The notes: generated by a model not told the origin, from the letters alone. A stretch of 64,000 bases of DNA from Rhodoferax_B ferrireducens_A (GCF_031458075.1 NZ_JAVDXT010000002.1:186001-250000), one strand, 5' to 3'; counted from the first letter of the stretch, positions 17,526 to 27,200 are shown. Numbers and translations are program-made.

Positions 17526-17834
17526 ATGCATGACAACCCCTGCCAAAGCTGTGGCGTGTGCTGCGCCAGCTTTCGCGTGGATTTCTCGGTGTACGAGAGC
17601 CAGAGCGAAGGTGGCTCGGTGCCCGAAGGCCTGTCGGTCGAGGTCACCGGCAGCACCTGCCGCATGCGCGGCACCGACCACAGCCCGCCGCGCTGCGCGG
17701 CCCTGATGGGCAAGCTGGGCGAGCAAGTCGCCTGCGGCATCTACGAGTGGCGCCCCTCGCCTTGCAGGGAATTCGAGGCCGGCAGCTCTGCCTGCCAACA
17801 GGCCCGCATGCGCCACGGACTGCCAGCCATCTGA
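17526..17834 (+). CDS. YkgJ-family cysteine cluster protein
   Basis: A 102-residue cytosolic protein with the CxxCxxCC start pattern (CQSCGVCC, residues 6-13) and later Cys residues near 45, 57, 70, 80 and 89, as in the YkgJ/UPF0153 family. These Cys are proposed to bind zinc or an Fe-S cluster; the role is unknown. It lies between argF and kynB, 64 bases from the latter, with no clear functional tie to either. The ATG is preceded directly by a repeat rather than a usual ribosome site. Confidence 0.82.
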   Translation: MHDNPCQSCGVCCASFRVDFSVYESQSEGGSVPEGLSVEVTGSTCRMRGTDHSPPRCAALMGKLGEQVACGIYEWRPSPCREFEAGSSACQQARMRHGLPAI

Positions 17835-17898
17835 ATTTCCGGCCTGTTGGAAATAACCGACACCACGCGGTTTTTAGCGGTGATACCTTCGCCGCACT

Positions 17899-18537
17899 AT
17901 GCAAAACCTCTGGGATATTTCACCCCCCGTCGCCCCTGGCAGCCCGGTGTTTCCGGGTGATACGCCGTACCAACAGCAGTGGACGGCAAGCATCTCGCCG
18001 GCCTGCCCGGTCAACGTCAGCGCGCTCACTCTTTCCCCTCACGTCGGCGCCCACGCCGATGCGCCGCTGCACTACGACCCGCAAGGCCAGGCGATCGGCG
18101 CGGTCGATCTCAGCCCGTATCTCGGCCCCTGCCGCGTCATCCACTGCATCGGCCGTGGCCCGCTGGTGCTGTGGGAGCATCTGGCCCATGCCGTGCAGGA
18201 TCTGCCGCCGCACTTACCTCCCCGTGTACTGGTGCGCACCTACCAGCACATGCCGGTGGACCGCTGGGATGGCGACCTGGCCGCCTATGCCCCCGACACG
18301 GTAGAGCGCCTGGCTGCGCTGGGTGTGACGCTGATCGGCATCGACACCGCCAGCATCGACCCGGCTGACAGCAAGACCCTGGACAGCCACCAGACCATCC
18401 GCCGCCTGAACCTGCGGGTGCTGGAAAACCTGGTGCTCGATGACGTGCCCGAGGGCGACTACGAACTCATCGCCTTGCCGCTGAAGCTGATGACCGCCGA
18501 CGCATCCCCCGTGCGCGCTGTTTTGCGCTCACTTTGA
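17899..18537 (+). CDS. kynB: Kynurenine formamidase KynB
   Basis: A 212-residue metal-dependent cyclase-fold hydrolase converting N-formylkynurenine to kynurenine and formate. It begins LWDISPPVAPGSPVFPGD and carries the HxxxHxD zinc motif in SPHVGAHADAPLHYD; TLDSHQTI and the C-terminal YELIALPLKL are also family-typical. It is the first gene of a kynB-kynU-kynA set, 18 bases before kynU. Confidence 0.95.
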   Translation: MQNLWDISPPVAPGSPVFPGDTPYQQQWTASISPACPVNVSALTLSPHVGAHADAPLHYDPQGQAIGAVDLSPYLGPCRVIHCIGRGPLVLWEHLAHAVQDLPPHLPPRVLVRTYQHMPVDRWDGDLAAYAPDTVERLAALGVTLIGIDTASIDPADSKTLDSHQTIRRLNLRVLENLVLDDVPEGDYELIALPLKLMTADASPVRAVLRSL

Positions 18538-18555
18538 ATCTGAGAAGGAAGAACC

Positions 18556-19842
18556 GTGACGACTTTGCATGACTGCCTGCGCCTGGACGCGCTGGACCCT
18601 CTGGCGCCGCTGCGCGCCCATTTCAGCCTGCCACCCGGCGTGATTTACCTGGACGGCAACTCGCTGGGCGTGCTGCCCGCGGCCACCGCCGCCCGCGTCG
18701 CCCAGGTGGTGACGCAGGAGTGGGGCACCGACCTGATCAAGTCCTGGAACAGTGCCGGCTGGTTCGACCTGCCGCAGCGCCTGGGCAACCAGATTGCACC
18801 GCTGATCGGTGCGGGCCAGGGCGAGGTGGTGGCCACCGACAGCACCTCGGTCAATTTGTTCAAGGTGCTGACCGCCGCGCTGAACATGGCGGCTGCCGAT
18901 GCGCCGCAGCGCAAGCTGGTGGTCAGCGAGCGCAGCAACTTCCCTACCGATCTGTATATCGCCGAATCGCTGTGCCGCCAGCATGGATTCACGCTGCAAC
19001 TGGTCGAGCCCGAAGAGATCGCTACCGCCTTGACATCGCAGGTGGCGGTGCTGATGCTGACCCACGTGAACTACCGCACCGGCGCCATGCACGACATGCC
19101 GGCCGTCACGCAAGCGGCGCACGAGGCCGGCGCGCTGATGCTATGGGACCTGGCGCATAGTGCTGGCGCCGTGCCGGTGGATTTGACGGCTGCCAAGGCT
19201 GATTTCGCGGTCGGCTGCGGCTACAAATACCTGAACGGAGGCCCCGGCGCGCCGGCCTTTGTGTGGGTGAACACTGCGCATGCCGAGCGCTTCTGGCAAC
19301 CGCTGGCCGGCTGGTGGGGCCACGCCACGCCGTTCGAGTTCACCCCCGACTACCGGCCGGCCCCCGGCGTGACGCGCTATCTGTGCGGCACCCAGCCCAT
19401 GATCAGCCTGGCGGCGCTGGAATGCGGGCTGGATGTGTTCGATGCGGCCGGCCGCATCGTGCCAAACCAGAGCGCCATGCAGACCTTGCGCCAGAAGTCG
19501 CTGGCCCTGACCGATTTGTTCATTGAACTGGTCGAGCAGCGCTGCGCCGGCCACGGGCTCGGCCTGGCAACCCCGCGCGAACACGCCCAACGCGGCTCGC
19601 AGGTCTGCCTGAGCAAGTCCGAAGGCGCCTATGCCATCGTCCAGGCGCTGATCGCCCGTGGCGTGATTGGCGACTACCGTGCGGGCAATGGCGCCCAGCA
19701 CCCGGACATCCTGCGCTTTGGTTTTACGCCGCTGTACCTGGGCTATGAAGACGTGTGGAATGCGGTAGACCAGCTGCAGCAGGTGCTGGAAAGCGAAGAA
19801 TGGCGCCGGCCCGAGTTCAACCAGAAGCACGCGGTGACCTGA
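18556..19842 (+). CDS. kynU: Kynureninase KynU
   Basis: A 428-residue PLP enzyme cleaving kynurenine to anthranilate and alanine. VIYLDGNSLGVLP, DSTSVNLFKVL, LWDLAHSAGAVPVDL and GCGYKYLNGGPGAPAF (Schiff-base Lys) are diagnostic. It starts with GTG at 18556 after a GAAGGA ribosome site. Its stop is one base before kynA. Confidence 0.96.
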   Translation: MTTLHDCLRLDALDPLAPLRAHFSLPPGVIYLDGNSLGVLPAATAARVAQVVTQEWGTDLIKSWNSAGWFDLPQRLGNQIAPLIGAGQGEVVATDSTSVNLFKVLTAALNMAAADAPQRKLVVSERSNFPTDLYIAESLCRQHGFTLQLVEPEEIATALTSQVAVLMLTHVNYRTGAMHDMPAVTQAAHEAGALMLWDLAHSAGAVPVDLTAAKADFAVGCGYKYLNGGPGAPAFVWVNTAHAERFWQPLAGWWGHATPFEFTPDYRPAPGVTRYLCGTQPMISLAALECGLDVFDAAGRIVPNQSAMQTLRQKSLALTDLFIELVEQRCAGHGLGLATPREHAQRGSQVCLSKSEGAYAIVQALIARGVIGDYRAGNGAQHPDILRFGFTPLYLGYEDVWNAVDQLQQVLESEEWRRPEFNQKHAVT

Positions 19843-19843
19843 G

Positions 19844-20695
19844 ATGAGCTGCCCTATGAACTCCGGCGAGAAAATCGTACAGGAAGAAAAAGCCGAACTG
19901 GACTTCAGCCAGTCCATGAGCTACGGCGACTACCTGCAGCTGGACGCCTTGCTGGGTGCGCAAAAGCCTTTGTCGCCGGCACACGACGAGCTGCTGTTCA
20001 TCGTCCAGCACCAGACCAGCGAACTGTGGATGAAACTGATGCTGCACGAGTTGCACGCGGCCATGCGCTGTGTGGCGGCGGACGATCTGCACAGCGCCTT
20101 CAAGATGCTGGCCCGTGTGTCCAAGATCATGGCCCAGCTGGTCCATGCCTGGGACGTGCTGGCCACCATGACGCCGCCCGAGTACAGCGCCATGCGGCCC
20201 TACCTGGCCAGTTCCAGCGGCTTCCAGAGTGCGCAGTACCGCTGCATCGAATTTGCGCTGGGCAACAAGAACGCGGCCATGCTCAAGCCGCATGCGCACC
20301 GGCCGGATTTGCTGGCGCTGGTGCAGGCGGCGTACGAGGCACCTTCGCTGTACGACGAGTCGCTGCGCCTGATGGCGCGGCGTGGACTGGCCATTCCGGC
20401 CGGCCACTTGCAGCGCGACTGGACCCAACCCTATGTGGCCGACGCCGCCGTGGAGCAGGCCTGGCTGGTGGCCTACCGTGATCCGCGCGAGCACTGGGAC
20501 ATTTACCAACTGGGTGAGAAGCTGACCGATATGGAAGACGCGTTCCGCCTCTGGCGCTTCCGCCACGTCACCACGGTGGAGCGGGTGATTGGCTTCAAGC
20601 GCGGCACGGGTGGCACGGGCGGTGTGAGCTATCTGCGCAAGATGCTGGACGTGGTGCTGTTCCCCGAGATATGGACCCTTCGTACAAATCTTTAA
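19844..20695 (+). CDS. kynA: Tryptophan 2,3-dioxygenase KynA
   Basis: A 283-residue heme dioxygenase opening the tryptophan indole ring to N-formylkynurenine; tetrameric in relatives. MSYGDYLQLDALLGAQ, HDELLFIVQHQTSELWMKL (substrate-pocket residues; shown in part), SGFQSAQYRCIEF and GTGGTGGVSYLRKMLD are characteristic. A second in-frame ATG lies four codons downstream. Last of the kyn operon, so the pathway here runs from tryptophan to anthranilate. Confidence 0.96.
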   Translation: MSCPMNSGEKIVQEEKAELDFSQSMSYGDYLQLDALLGAQKPLSPAHDELLFIVQHQTSELWMKLMLHELHAAMRCVAADDLHSAFKMLARVSKIMAQLVHAWDVLATMTPPEYSAMRPYLASSSGFQSAQYRCIEFALGNKNAAMLKPHAHRPDLLALVQAAYEAPSLYDESLRLMARRGLAIPAGHLQRDWTQPYVADAAVEQAWLVAYRDPREHWDIYQLGEKLTDMEDAFRLWRFRHVTTVERVIGFKRGTGGTGGVSYLRKMLDVVLFPEIWTLRTNL

Positions 20696-20701
20696 GCCTT
20701 T

Positions 20702-20754
20702 TAGGGCTTTAGCGCTTATTCAATAAGCGCAAGCAGCTACTTATTTTGTAGCAA
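20702..20754 (-). repeat. Repeat A, copy 5 (overlaps monooxygenase 3' end)
   Basis: A reverse copy with an almost perfect stem, GCGCTTATT and AATAAGCGC around a single base. It lies between convergent kynA and the FAD monooxygenase and supplies the latter's last codons and stop (IATK, then TAA). Confidence 0.88.
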
Positions 20755-21946
20755 TCTGCGGTGTCAGTCCCCCGCCGTACAGCCAGGGCAAATCCATCAG
20801 GCGCTCGCCGCCGAGCTGCATCGCACGGTTCCGGCCCCAGCGCAGCAGGCCTTGGGCGTGGAAGATTTTGCCGTTGCGCAGCGACCGGGCCTGGACCCGG
20901 GCATTGCGCTGCCAGCGCTGCTGGGCATATTGGGCCAGCGCTGCGGGAATGTCTGCGCTGTGCTCCAGCACCTGGCCGAGGGTGGCTGCGTCTTCTATGG
21001 CCATGCCCGCACCCTGTGCCAGATAGGGGCGCATCGGGTGGGCCGCATCGCCGAGCAGCGCGACCCGGCCCTGGGCATGCTGGTGCGGCCCCTGCATGGG
21101 CGGTCGGTCGTACAGCACCCAGAGGCGCCATGCGGTGATGGCGTGCAGTATGTCCTGCAGGGGCGTGCATACCTGGGCCAGGTGGGTGCGCAGGTCGGCG
21201 GCGTTGGCGCTGTGGTCCCAATGGTCCAGATGGGTGGGCTGGCCGGGCAACTGGCCCTGCACAAAGGCGACCAGATTCAGCCAGTCACCGCCGCGCACTG
21301 GGTACTGTATGGCGTGCAGCCGGGGGCCGAGCCAGGCGGTGACCTGCTGTGAGCGCAGGGCGGCTGGCAGATCGGACTGGCGCACCAGGGCCCGGTAGGC
21401 CAGGTGGCCGGTGGCACGGGGTGGGCTATCGCCGAGCAGCCATTGGCGCACGGGGCTCCACAGGCCATCGGCGCCGACCAGGGCGTCGCCTTCGTACTGC
21501 TCCATGCTGGCGCTGCGCACGGTGACGGTATTGCGGGTCTGGCCGAACTGCTGCAAGTCCTGGTTCAATAGCAGCGTGGTGCCGCTGTGCCGCGCTACCG
21601 CGCTGTGCAGCAGGGCATGCAGATCGGCGCGGTGGATGGCGGCGTAGGGCGCTCCATAGCGTTGCTGGATAGTCGCACCCAGGGTGAGTACTCCCAGTTC
21701 GCGTGCCGATAGTGCATCGCGTACCTGCAGGCGTTGCGGGAAGGCGGCGACCGCATCCACGGCGTGCTGCAATCCCCAGCGGTACAGCAGCCGGGTGACA
21801 TTGGGGCCGATCTGGATACCCGCGCCAATCTCGCTGAAAGTGGACGCCCGCTCCATCAGCTGGACCTCCCAGCCGGCCTTGGCGCCTGCCAGTGCCGCCG
21901 CCATTCCGCCGATTCCAGCGCCTGCTATGAGTAGTCTTTTTCCCAT
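20741..21946 (-). CDS. FAD-dependent aromatic monooxygenase (salicylate hydroxylase-like)
   Basis: A 401-residue class A flavoprotein monooxygenase. It has the FAD-binding GAGIGGMAAALAGAKAG near residue 9, the ALVGADGLWSPVR segment and ALLGDAAHPMRPYLAQGAG, in the order seen in salicylate and 3-hydroxybenzoate hydroxylases. The aromatic substrate cannot be read from sequence. Its position opposite kynA hints at an anthranilate- or kynurenine-derived acid, but this is inference. The start at 21946 (MGKRLLIAGAG) is preferred over an upstream in-frame codon at 22009. Confidence 0.82.
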   Translation of the reverse strand: MGKRLLIAGAGIGGMAAALAGAKAGWEVQLMERASTFSEIGAGIQIGPNVTRLLYRWGLQHAVDAVAAFPQRLQVRDALSARELGVLTLGATIQQRYGAPYAAIHRADLHALLHSAVARHSGTTLLLNQDLQQFGQTRNTVTVRSASMEQYEGDALVGADGLWSPVRQWLLGDSPPRATGHLAYRALVRQSDLPAALRSQQVTAWLGPRLHAIQYPVRGGDWLNLVAFVQGQLPGQPTHLDHWDHSANAADLRTHLAQVCTPLQDILHAITAWRLWVLYDRPPMQGPHQHAQGRVALLGDAAHPMRPYLAQGAGMAIEDAATLGQVLEHSADIPAALAQYAQQRWQRNARVQARSLRNGKIFHAQGLLRWGRNRAMQLGGERLMDLPWLYGGGLTPQIATK

Positions 21947-22300
21947 GCCGTGGATTGTGCCGCGCCGCCGCGCCGGATAAAGCGGGGATGCTAGCGTGAA
22001 GTTTGCCAAGAACCAGGGGAAATGCCGGTCTTTCGCTGGTTAATCTGTACCAAAAAAAGCCCATAATGCGGTGGCAAAAGCTATGCGGGAGGGGCGGTGC
22101 ATGTCGCTTTGGGGCGCGCGCAAGCAAGCCGTATAGTTCTTAGATATACCAAGACGCATTTAAAGATAATCGATGCCTTTTTTTAAAAAGTCTGCACGCC
22201 AAACACAGTTTGTAGCGGCCCATGGGGGTGATTTACGCCATAGGTCTGCGGCATGGGGGCTGTTCCAGGACGCCCATGGCCCTGTAGAGGGAGGCCGGGC
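21947..22300. other. 354-base divergent intergenic region with weak sigma54-like site
   Basis: Separates the FAD monooxygenase from the sugar transferase. It is AT-richer than its surroundings. TGGCAAAAGCTATGCG at 22072-22087 has GG and GC ten bases apart as in -24/-12 promoters, but matches the sigma54 consensus poorly otherwise. A T7/A5 stretch (22188-22200) and GAGGGAGG just before the GTG start are also seen. No ORF in it looks real. Confidence 0.4.
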
Positions 22301-23677
22301 GTGATCAAGATATTCAACCATTACCTGCACCGGCGGACGCTGCAGCAGATCTTTTTTGATCTCGGGCTGGTCATCATTGCCGTGATGGCAGTGGTCATCT
22401 GGAAGGGTGAAGACCTGACTGCCGTGGTGTCTTTACTGGGGCATGCGAGTCTGCTGTCGCTGGGGATGCTGGTGATCAACTCTACGTTGGGCTTTTACCA
22501 GCGTATCCATAACCGTTCATTGAACCAATCGCGTGCGCGTGCGGCCTTGTCGCTGCTGCTGGCTGTGCCATTGACTTACACGATGTTCTCGCTGTTCCCC
22601 CAGTCGACCAACCGGGAAACCCTGGCCATGGCGGCCATGGTGGGTTTCGCGATCGTGTTGCTGCACCGGGTGTACGTGGTGCATTCCATGCCGCAGTCCA
22701 TGATGCGCCACCGGGTATTGGTTTTTGGTACTGGACCGCGCGCCGCTCTGGTGGGCAAGACCTTGAAGAACGAAGACCCCCACGTGGACGTGGTAGGTTA
22801 TTACGCCAGCCCCAATGAAGCCGAGTCCGAAGTCTCGGCCTGGGGGATTCTGTCCAAGCACAAGTCCTTGACCGATACCGCGCTGGAGCTGGAAGTCGAT
22901 GAGATCGTGGTGGCCTTGGTGGAGCGCCGGGGCGGCAGCATGCCTTTGCGCGAGTTGCTGGACTGCAAACTGCACGGTGTGCGGGTGGTGGATGTGGCGA
23001 CCCATTTCGAGAAGACCAAAGGCCAGATCCGGCTGGATTCGGTGAATGCGGGATGGTTGATTTTTGGCGACGGCTTTAGCCAGGGCGGCTTGCGCACCGC
23101 AGTCAAACGCTTGTTCGATATTGCGAGTGCGCTGGTGTTGATTGTGCTGACCTTGCCCATCATGCTCGTGACCATGCTGCTGGTTGTGCTGGAGAGTCCG
23201 GGGCCGGTTTTTTACCGCCAGGAGCGCGTGGGTTTTAACGGCCGCTTGTTCAATGTCATCAAATTCCGCAGCATGCGCACCGATGCGGAGAAGGATGGAA
23301 CCCCGCGCTGGGCCGCTGCCCAGGATGACCGTGTGACCAAGGTCGGCAAGTTCATCCGCAAAGTCCGTATCGACGAACTGCCCCAGCTGTTTTGCGTGTT
23401 GAACGGCGATATGAGCATGGTTGGGCCACGGCCAGAGCGTCCTTATTTCGTCGACCAGTTGACCCGCCAAATTCCTTATTACGCGGTCCGCCAAAGCGTC
23501 AAGCCAGGCGTGACCGGTTGGGCACAGGTACGCTACCACTATGGTTCTACGCTGGAGGACTCGGCTGAGAAGCTGCAGTACGACCTGTACTACGTCAAGA
23601 ACCACTCGCTGTTCTTGGACATCGTCATCCTGTTTGAAACTGTGGGAGTGGTGCTGATGGCCAAGGGTTCGCGTTGA
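22301..23677 (+). CDS. Exopolysaccharide sugar transferase, PEP-CTERM-associated (EpsB type)
   Basis: A 458-residue polyprenyl-phosphate glycosyl-1-phosphate transferase that begins polysaccharide repeat synthesis on undecaprenyl phosphate. Order: four or five N-terminal membrane helices (to about 130), a nucleotide-binding-like domain (about 140-260), a further helix near 285, then the bacterial sugar transferase domain with KRLFDIASA, SPGPVFYRQERVGFNG, VIKFRSMRTDAE, RIDELPQLFCVLNGDMSMVGPRPE and KPGVTGWAQVRY. The GTG at 22301 follows GAGGGAGG and gives the usual VIKIFNHY start. Its placement ahead of prsKRT matches the exosortase-linked class. Confidence 0.9.
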   Translation: MIKIFNHYLHRRTLQQIFFDLGLVIIAVMAVVIWKGEDLTAVVSLLGHASLLSLGMLVINSTLGFYQRIHNRSLNQSRARAALSLLLAVPLTYTMFSLFPQSTNRETLAMAAMVGFAIVLLHRVYVVHSMPQSMMRHRVLVFGTGPRAALVGKTLKNEDPHVDVVGYYASPNEAESEVSAWGILSKHKSLTDTALELEVDEIVVALVERRGGSMPLRELLDCKLHGVRVVDVATHFEKTKGQIRLDSVNAGWLIFGDGFSQGGLRTAVKRLFDIASALVLIVLTLPIMLVTMLLVVLESPGPVFYRQERVGFNGRLFNVIKFRSMRTDAEKDGTPRWAAAQDDRVTKVGKFIRKVRIDELPQLFCVLNGDMSMVGPRPERPYFVDQLTRQIPYYAVRQSVKPGVTGWAQVRYHYGSTLEDSAEKLQYDLYYVKNHSLFLDIVILFETVGVVLMAKGSR

Positions 23678-23730
23678 TGCGTACTTAGTGGCAGTCGACC
23701 GCGCTTTCACGTTGCACCGCGTGCCCGCCC

Positions 23731-25842
23731 ATGGATAGCCAAACCGTGACGTTGACTGCCCTGGGTTATGCCTTGGTGGGGATGGCGTACACCGCATTTG
23801 TGTTGCGTCTGTGGCTGACCGGCTATTTGCGGGCACCCCGCAATCCTTCCGCTGTCTATCTGTTCGGCGCTGTGGCGTCTACTGCGTTGTGGGGCTGGTT
23901 GGAGCTGGTGGTTCGGGACGGACGCCCCCTGTATTGGCTGTTGCTGGGTATCTTGGCCGACGTTTTGCGCTACGGATGCTGGTATGGTTTCATGCTGACG
24001 CTATGCCGCTCCAGCCGCAACGGGAAGTTGCCTCAGGGCATGGCGTGGTTACCTTGGCTGGCCGTGTGCATCATCGCTTTTGGCGTATTGGCGCCCTTTA
24101 TCGGGTTGCTCAACATCGTCGCTGCGGGTGATGCTGAGCGGTTGTTGCTGATCAGTGCCATGGCTCTTCCCGTCCTGGCCATGGTGTTGCTCGAGCAGAT
24201 CTACCGAAACGTTACGGAAGACTCGCGTTGGAATGTCAAGCCTCTCAGTCTGGGCTTGGCGGGCACCTTCTTGTTTGATCTGTACCTGTATTCCCAAGCC
24301 GTTTTGTTCAAACGCCTGGATTCCGATGTACTCAGCATCCGCGGCGCTGTTCATGCCTTGATGGTGCTGCTGCTGCTGCTGTCGACCACGCGGCGCAACG
24401 ATTGGATTGCCAGCATCCGGGTGTCGCAAAAGGCGGCATTCCACTCGGCGACATTGCTGGTGGCGGGGGCGTATCTGCTGTTTATTTCGGCGGTCGGCTA
24501 TTACGTACGCTACTTCGGTGGAGAGTGGGGGCGTGCCCTGCAAGTGGGTGTCGTGTTTTCTGCCCTGATCGTATTGATGGTGCTGGCAGTGTCGGGGTCG
24601 TTTCGGGCCAAGTTGCGGGTCTTGGTGGGCAAGCACTTCTTTCGTTACCGCTACGACTACCGGGAAGAGTGGCTTAAATTCACACAGACCTTGTCCAGCA
24701 ACCATTCGCCCCAGGACATGGGCCAGCAGGTGGTACGGGCGCTTGCCGATATGCTGGAAAGCCCAGGCGGAGGCTTGTGGATGAAGAGCACCGGGGAGCC
24801 GGTATTTCGCCAAACCGCCCATTGGAATCTGGTGACCACGCTGGACAAAGAGGATGCAGATTCCCCTCTGTGCCAGTTCTTGGCCGTTAGCGGTTGGGTT
24901 ATCAATTTGGAGGAATTTCGCTCCTATTCCAAGCGTTATGGCGACCTGACTTTGCCCCTGTGGTTGCACAGTATTGCGCAGGCATGGCTGGTGGTGCCGT
25001 TGACATCAGGGGGGGAACTGATTGGTTTTGTGGTGCTGGCGCGGGCCCGCACCACGATAGATGTGAACTGGGAGGTCAACGATCTACTCAAAACAGCTGG
25101 CCGCCAAGCCGCCAGCTATTTGGCGCAGATGCGGGCCACAGAGGCATTGCTGGAGGTGCGCAAGTTTGATGCGTTCAACCGCATGTCGGCATTTGTGGTG
25201 CATGACCTTAAAAACATCGTGACCCAGCTGTCGTTGATGTTGAAGAACGCCAAGCGCTTGCATGCCAACCCCGAGTTCCAGCAAGACATGCTGATGACGG
25301 TGGAGAATTCATTAGACAGGATGCGCCAGCTAATGCTCCAATTGCGCGAGGGGGCTACACCGCCGGGTACGGCCGTAGGCGTGGATTTGGGGGCCATCAT
25401 CCAGCGTATTTCGGCTGTAGCAGCCAAGCGAGGGCGCCAGCTGGAAGTAACCTTGGTCGACAAGGTGATTACGCGTGGACACGAGGAACGCCTGGAACGC
25501 ATCATCGGGCATGTCGTGCAGAATGCTTTTGATGCCACAGATCCATCGGGGCGCGTATGGCTCACCCTGGACCGGGCTAGCGGACAAGCGCGTATCGAGA
25601 TCGGCGACACCGGTCATGGGATGTCGGAAGAGTTCGTGCAAGAGCGGCTGTTCAAGCCGTTTCAGACGACCAAACAGGCCGGTATGGGTATCGGCGCCTA
25701 TGAGAGTTTTCAGTACGTGCAGGAATTGGGGGGGAAGATTTTGGTAAAAAGTGCGCTCAACAAGGGAACTTTGGTCACATTGTTACTGCCTTTGTTTGAA
25801 GTCCAGCAAGAGTCGGATTTGAATGTATTGGGGGCTTCATGA
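23731..25842 (+). CDS. prsK: PEP-CTERM system sensor histidine kinase PrsK
   Basis: A 703-residue membrane histidine kinase. The first ~290 residues hold about eight or nine membrane helices, followed by a GAF-like domain (about 320-460), then the kinase. The phosphoacceptor is His491 in SAFVVHDLKNIV, the N-box Asn is about 598 (HVVQNAFDA), and GDTGHGMSEEF and GMGIGAYESFQYV are the ATP-lid glycines. This layout matches PrsK, the sensor paired with PrsR in genomes with PEP-CTERM/exosortase systems. The signal is unknown. The stop overlaps prsR (ATGA). Confidence 0.92.
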   Translation: MDSQTVTLTALGYALVGMAYTAFVLRLWLTGYLRAPRNPSAVYLFGAVASTALWGWLELVVRDGRPLYWLLLGILADVLRYGCWYGFMLTLCRSSRNGKLPQGMAWLPWLAVCIIAFGVLAPFIGLLNIVAAGDAERLLLISAMALPVLAMVLLEQIYRNVTEDSRWNVKPLSLGLAGTFLFDLYLYSQAVLFKRLDSDVLSIRGAVHALMVLLLLLSTTRRNDWIASIRVSQKAAFHSATLLVAGAYLLFISAVGYYVRYFGGEWGRALQVGVVFSALIVLMVLAVSGSFRAKLRVLVGKHFFRYRYDYREEWLKFTQTLSSNHSPQDMGQQVVRALADMLESPGGGLWMKSTGEPVFRQTAHWNLVTTLDKEDADSPLCQFLAVSGWVINLEEFRSYSKRYGDLTLPLWLHSIAQAWLVVPLTSGGELIGFVVLARARTTIDVNWEVNDLLKTAGRQAASYLAQMRATEALLEVRKFDAFNRMSAFVVHDLKNIVTQLSLMLKNAKRLHANPEFQQDMLMTVENSLDRMRQLMLQLREGATPPGTAVGVDLGAIIQRISAVAAKRGRQLEVTLVDKVITRGHEERLERIIGHVVQNAFDATDPSGRVWLTLDRASGQARIEIGDTGHGMSEEFVQERLFKPFQTTKQAGMGIGAYESFQYVQELGGKILVKSALNKGTLVTLLLPLFEVQQESDLNVLGAS

Positions 25843-27200
25843 GTTCTGATAGCGCACGTGCACTGCTGATCGTGGAAGACGATCTGGCCTTGCAGAAGCA
25901 GATTAAATGGTCGGTGGATAAGTTTGAGTCGGTGACTGCGAATGATCGCGACAGTGCCATGGTGCAATTGCGCAGGCACAGTCCTGCCGTCGTGACGATG
26001 GACCTGGGACTGCCTCCCGACCAGGACGGAGTGACCGAGGGCTTCAAGTTGCTGGAACAAATCCTGACGGTCGAGCCAGATACCAAAGTCATTGTTTTGA
26101 CCGGTCAGAACGACCAGGCGAATGCTTTGCGTGCGGTAGCTTTGGGGGCCTATGACTTTTTTGCGAAACCGTTCGAGCCCGAATTGCTGAATCTGACCAT
26201 AGAGCGCGCGTTCCGGATGTTCGAGTTGCAAAAGGAGAACCGGCGCCTGCAGTCCATGTACCAGCCGGATGCGCTGGCTGGCTTGGTCACCCGAGATCCA
26301 GAGATGCTGCGCGTCTGCCGCACCATTGAAAAAGTAGCCAACACCACGGCCACCGTGATGTTGCTGGGCGAGAGCGGTACTGGTAAAGAGGTCTTGGCGC
26401 GCGGTTTGCACCAGACCTCATCTCGTAAAAACGAGAAGTTCGTCGCCATCAACTGCGCGGCCATTCCCGAGAATCTGCTCGAAAGCGAGTTGTTTGGCTA
26501 CGAAAAAGGCGCTTTTACAGGCGCAGCCAAAACTACCCTAGGGAAGATTGAACTCGCCAATGGCGGCACTTTGATGCTCGATGAAATCGGCGATCTGCCA
26601 TTTTCACTGCAAGCCAAATTGCTGCGCTTCATCCAGGAAAGAACCATCGAGCGCGTGGGCGGGCGTCAAGAAATCCCAGTGGACGTTCGCATCGTGTGCG
26701 CCACCCACCAAGACTTGAAGGCCCTGAGCAAGGAAAGCCGGTTTCGGGAAGATCTTTACTATCGACTGGCAGAGATCGTTATCAATATCCCGCCGTTGCG
26801 CTCGCGCAAAGGAGACGCTGCACTTCTGGCTTATTCGTTTGTGCGGCGCTTTGCCCGCGAGCAAAACAGAGGCTCTTTGAACCTGAGTGAAGAAAGTGTT
26901 CGCGCTATTGAACGCCATCCTTGGCCAGGCAATATTCGTGAGCTGGAAAATTGCATTAAGCGAGCCGTGATTATGGCCGATAGCAATCAAATTCTTCCAG
27001 AAGACGTAGGTCTGGAGTCGCCTGATTTGGAAATTGGTGACAGCTCTCTTGATTTAAGGGCGGTTCGCGATAATGCGGAGAAAAATGCGATTATTTCAGC
27101 TCTTGGGCGGGTAAATGGGAATATTGTCAAGGCGGCAGAACTGCTTGGCGTTAGCCGTCCTACTTTGTATGATTTGATGTATCGCTTGGGTTTGAAGTAA
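25839..27200 (+). CDS. prsR: PEP-CTERM system sigma54 response regulator PrsR
   Basis: A 453-residue NtrC-type activator. Receiver domain with acidic pocket EDD (13-15), phosphorylated Asp55 (VVTMDLGLP), Thr88 and Lys110. AAA+ domain with Walker A GESGTGKE, the sigma54-contacting ESELFGYEKGAFTGA and GGTLMLDEIGDLP, and arginine-finger region. C-terminal Fis-type helix-turn-helix (NIVKAAELLGVSRPTLYDLMY). It should activate RNA polymerase-sigma54 at -24/-12 promoters; in other bacteria it controls PEP-CTERM protein genes. Coupled to prsK. Confidence 0.95.
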   Translation: MSSDSARALLIVEDDLALQKQIKWSVDKFESVTANDRDSAMVQLRRHSPAVVTMDLGLPPDQDGVTEGFKLLEQILTVEPDTKVIVLTGQNDQANALRAVALGAYDFFAKPFEPELLNLTIERAFRMFELQKENRRLQSMYQPDALAGLVTRDPEMLRVCRTIEKVANTTATVMLLGESGTGKEVLARGLHQTSSRKNEKFVAINCAAIPENLLESELFGYEKGAFTGAAKTTLGKIELANGGTLMLDEIGDLPFSLQAKLLRFIQERTIERVGGRQEIPVDVRIVCATHQDLKALSKESRFREDLYYRLAEIVINIPPLRSRKGDAALLAYSFVRRFAREQNRGSLNLSEESVRAIERHPWPGNIRELENCIKRAVIMADSNQILPEDVGLESPDLEIGDSSLDLRAVRDNAEKNAIISALGRVNGNIVKAAELLGVSRPTLYDLMYRLGLK

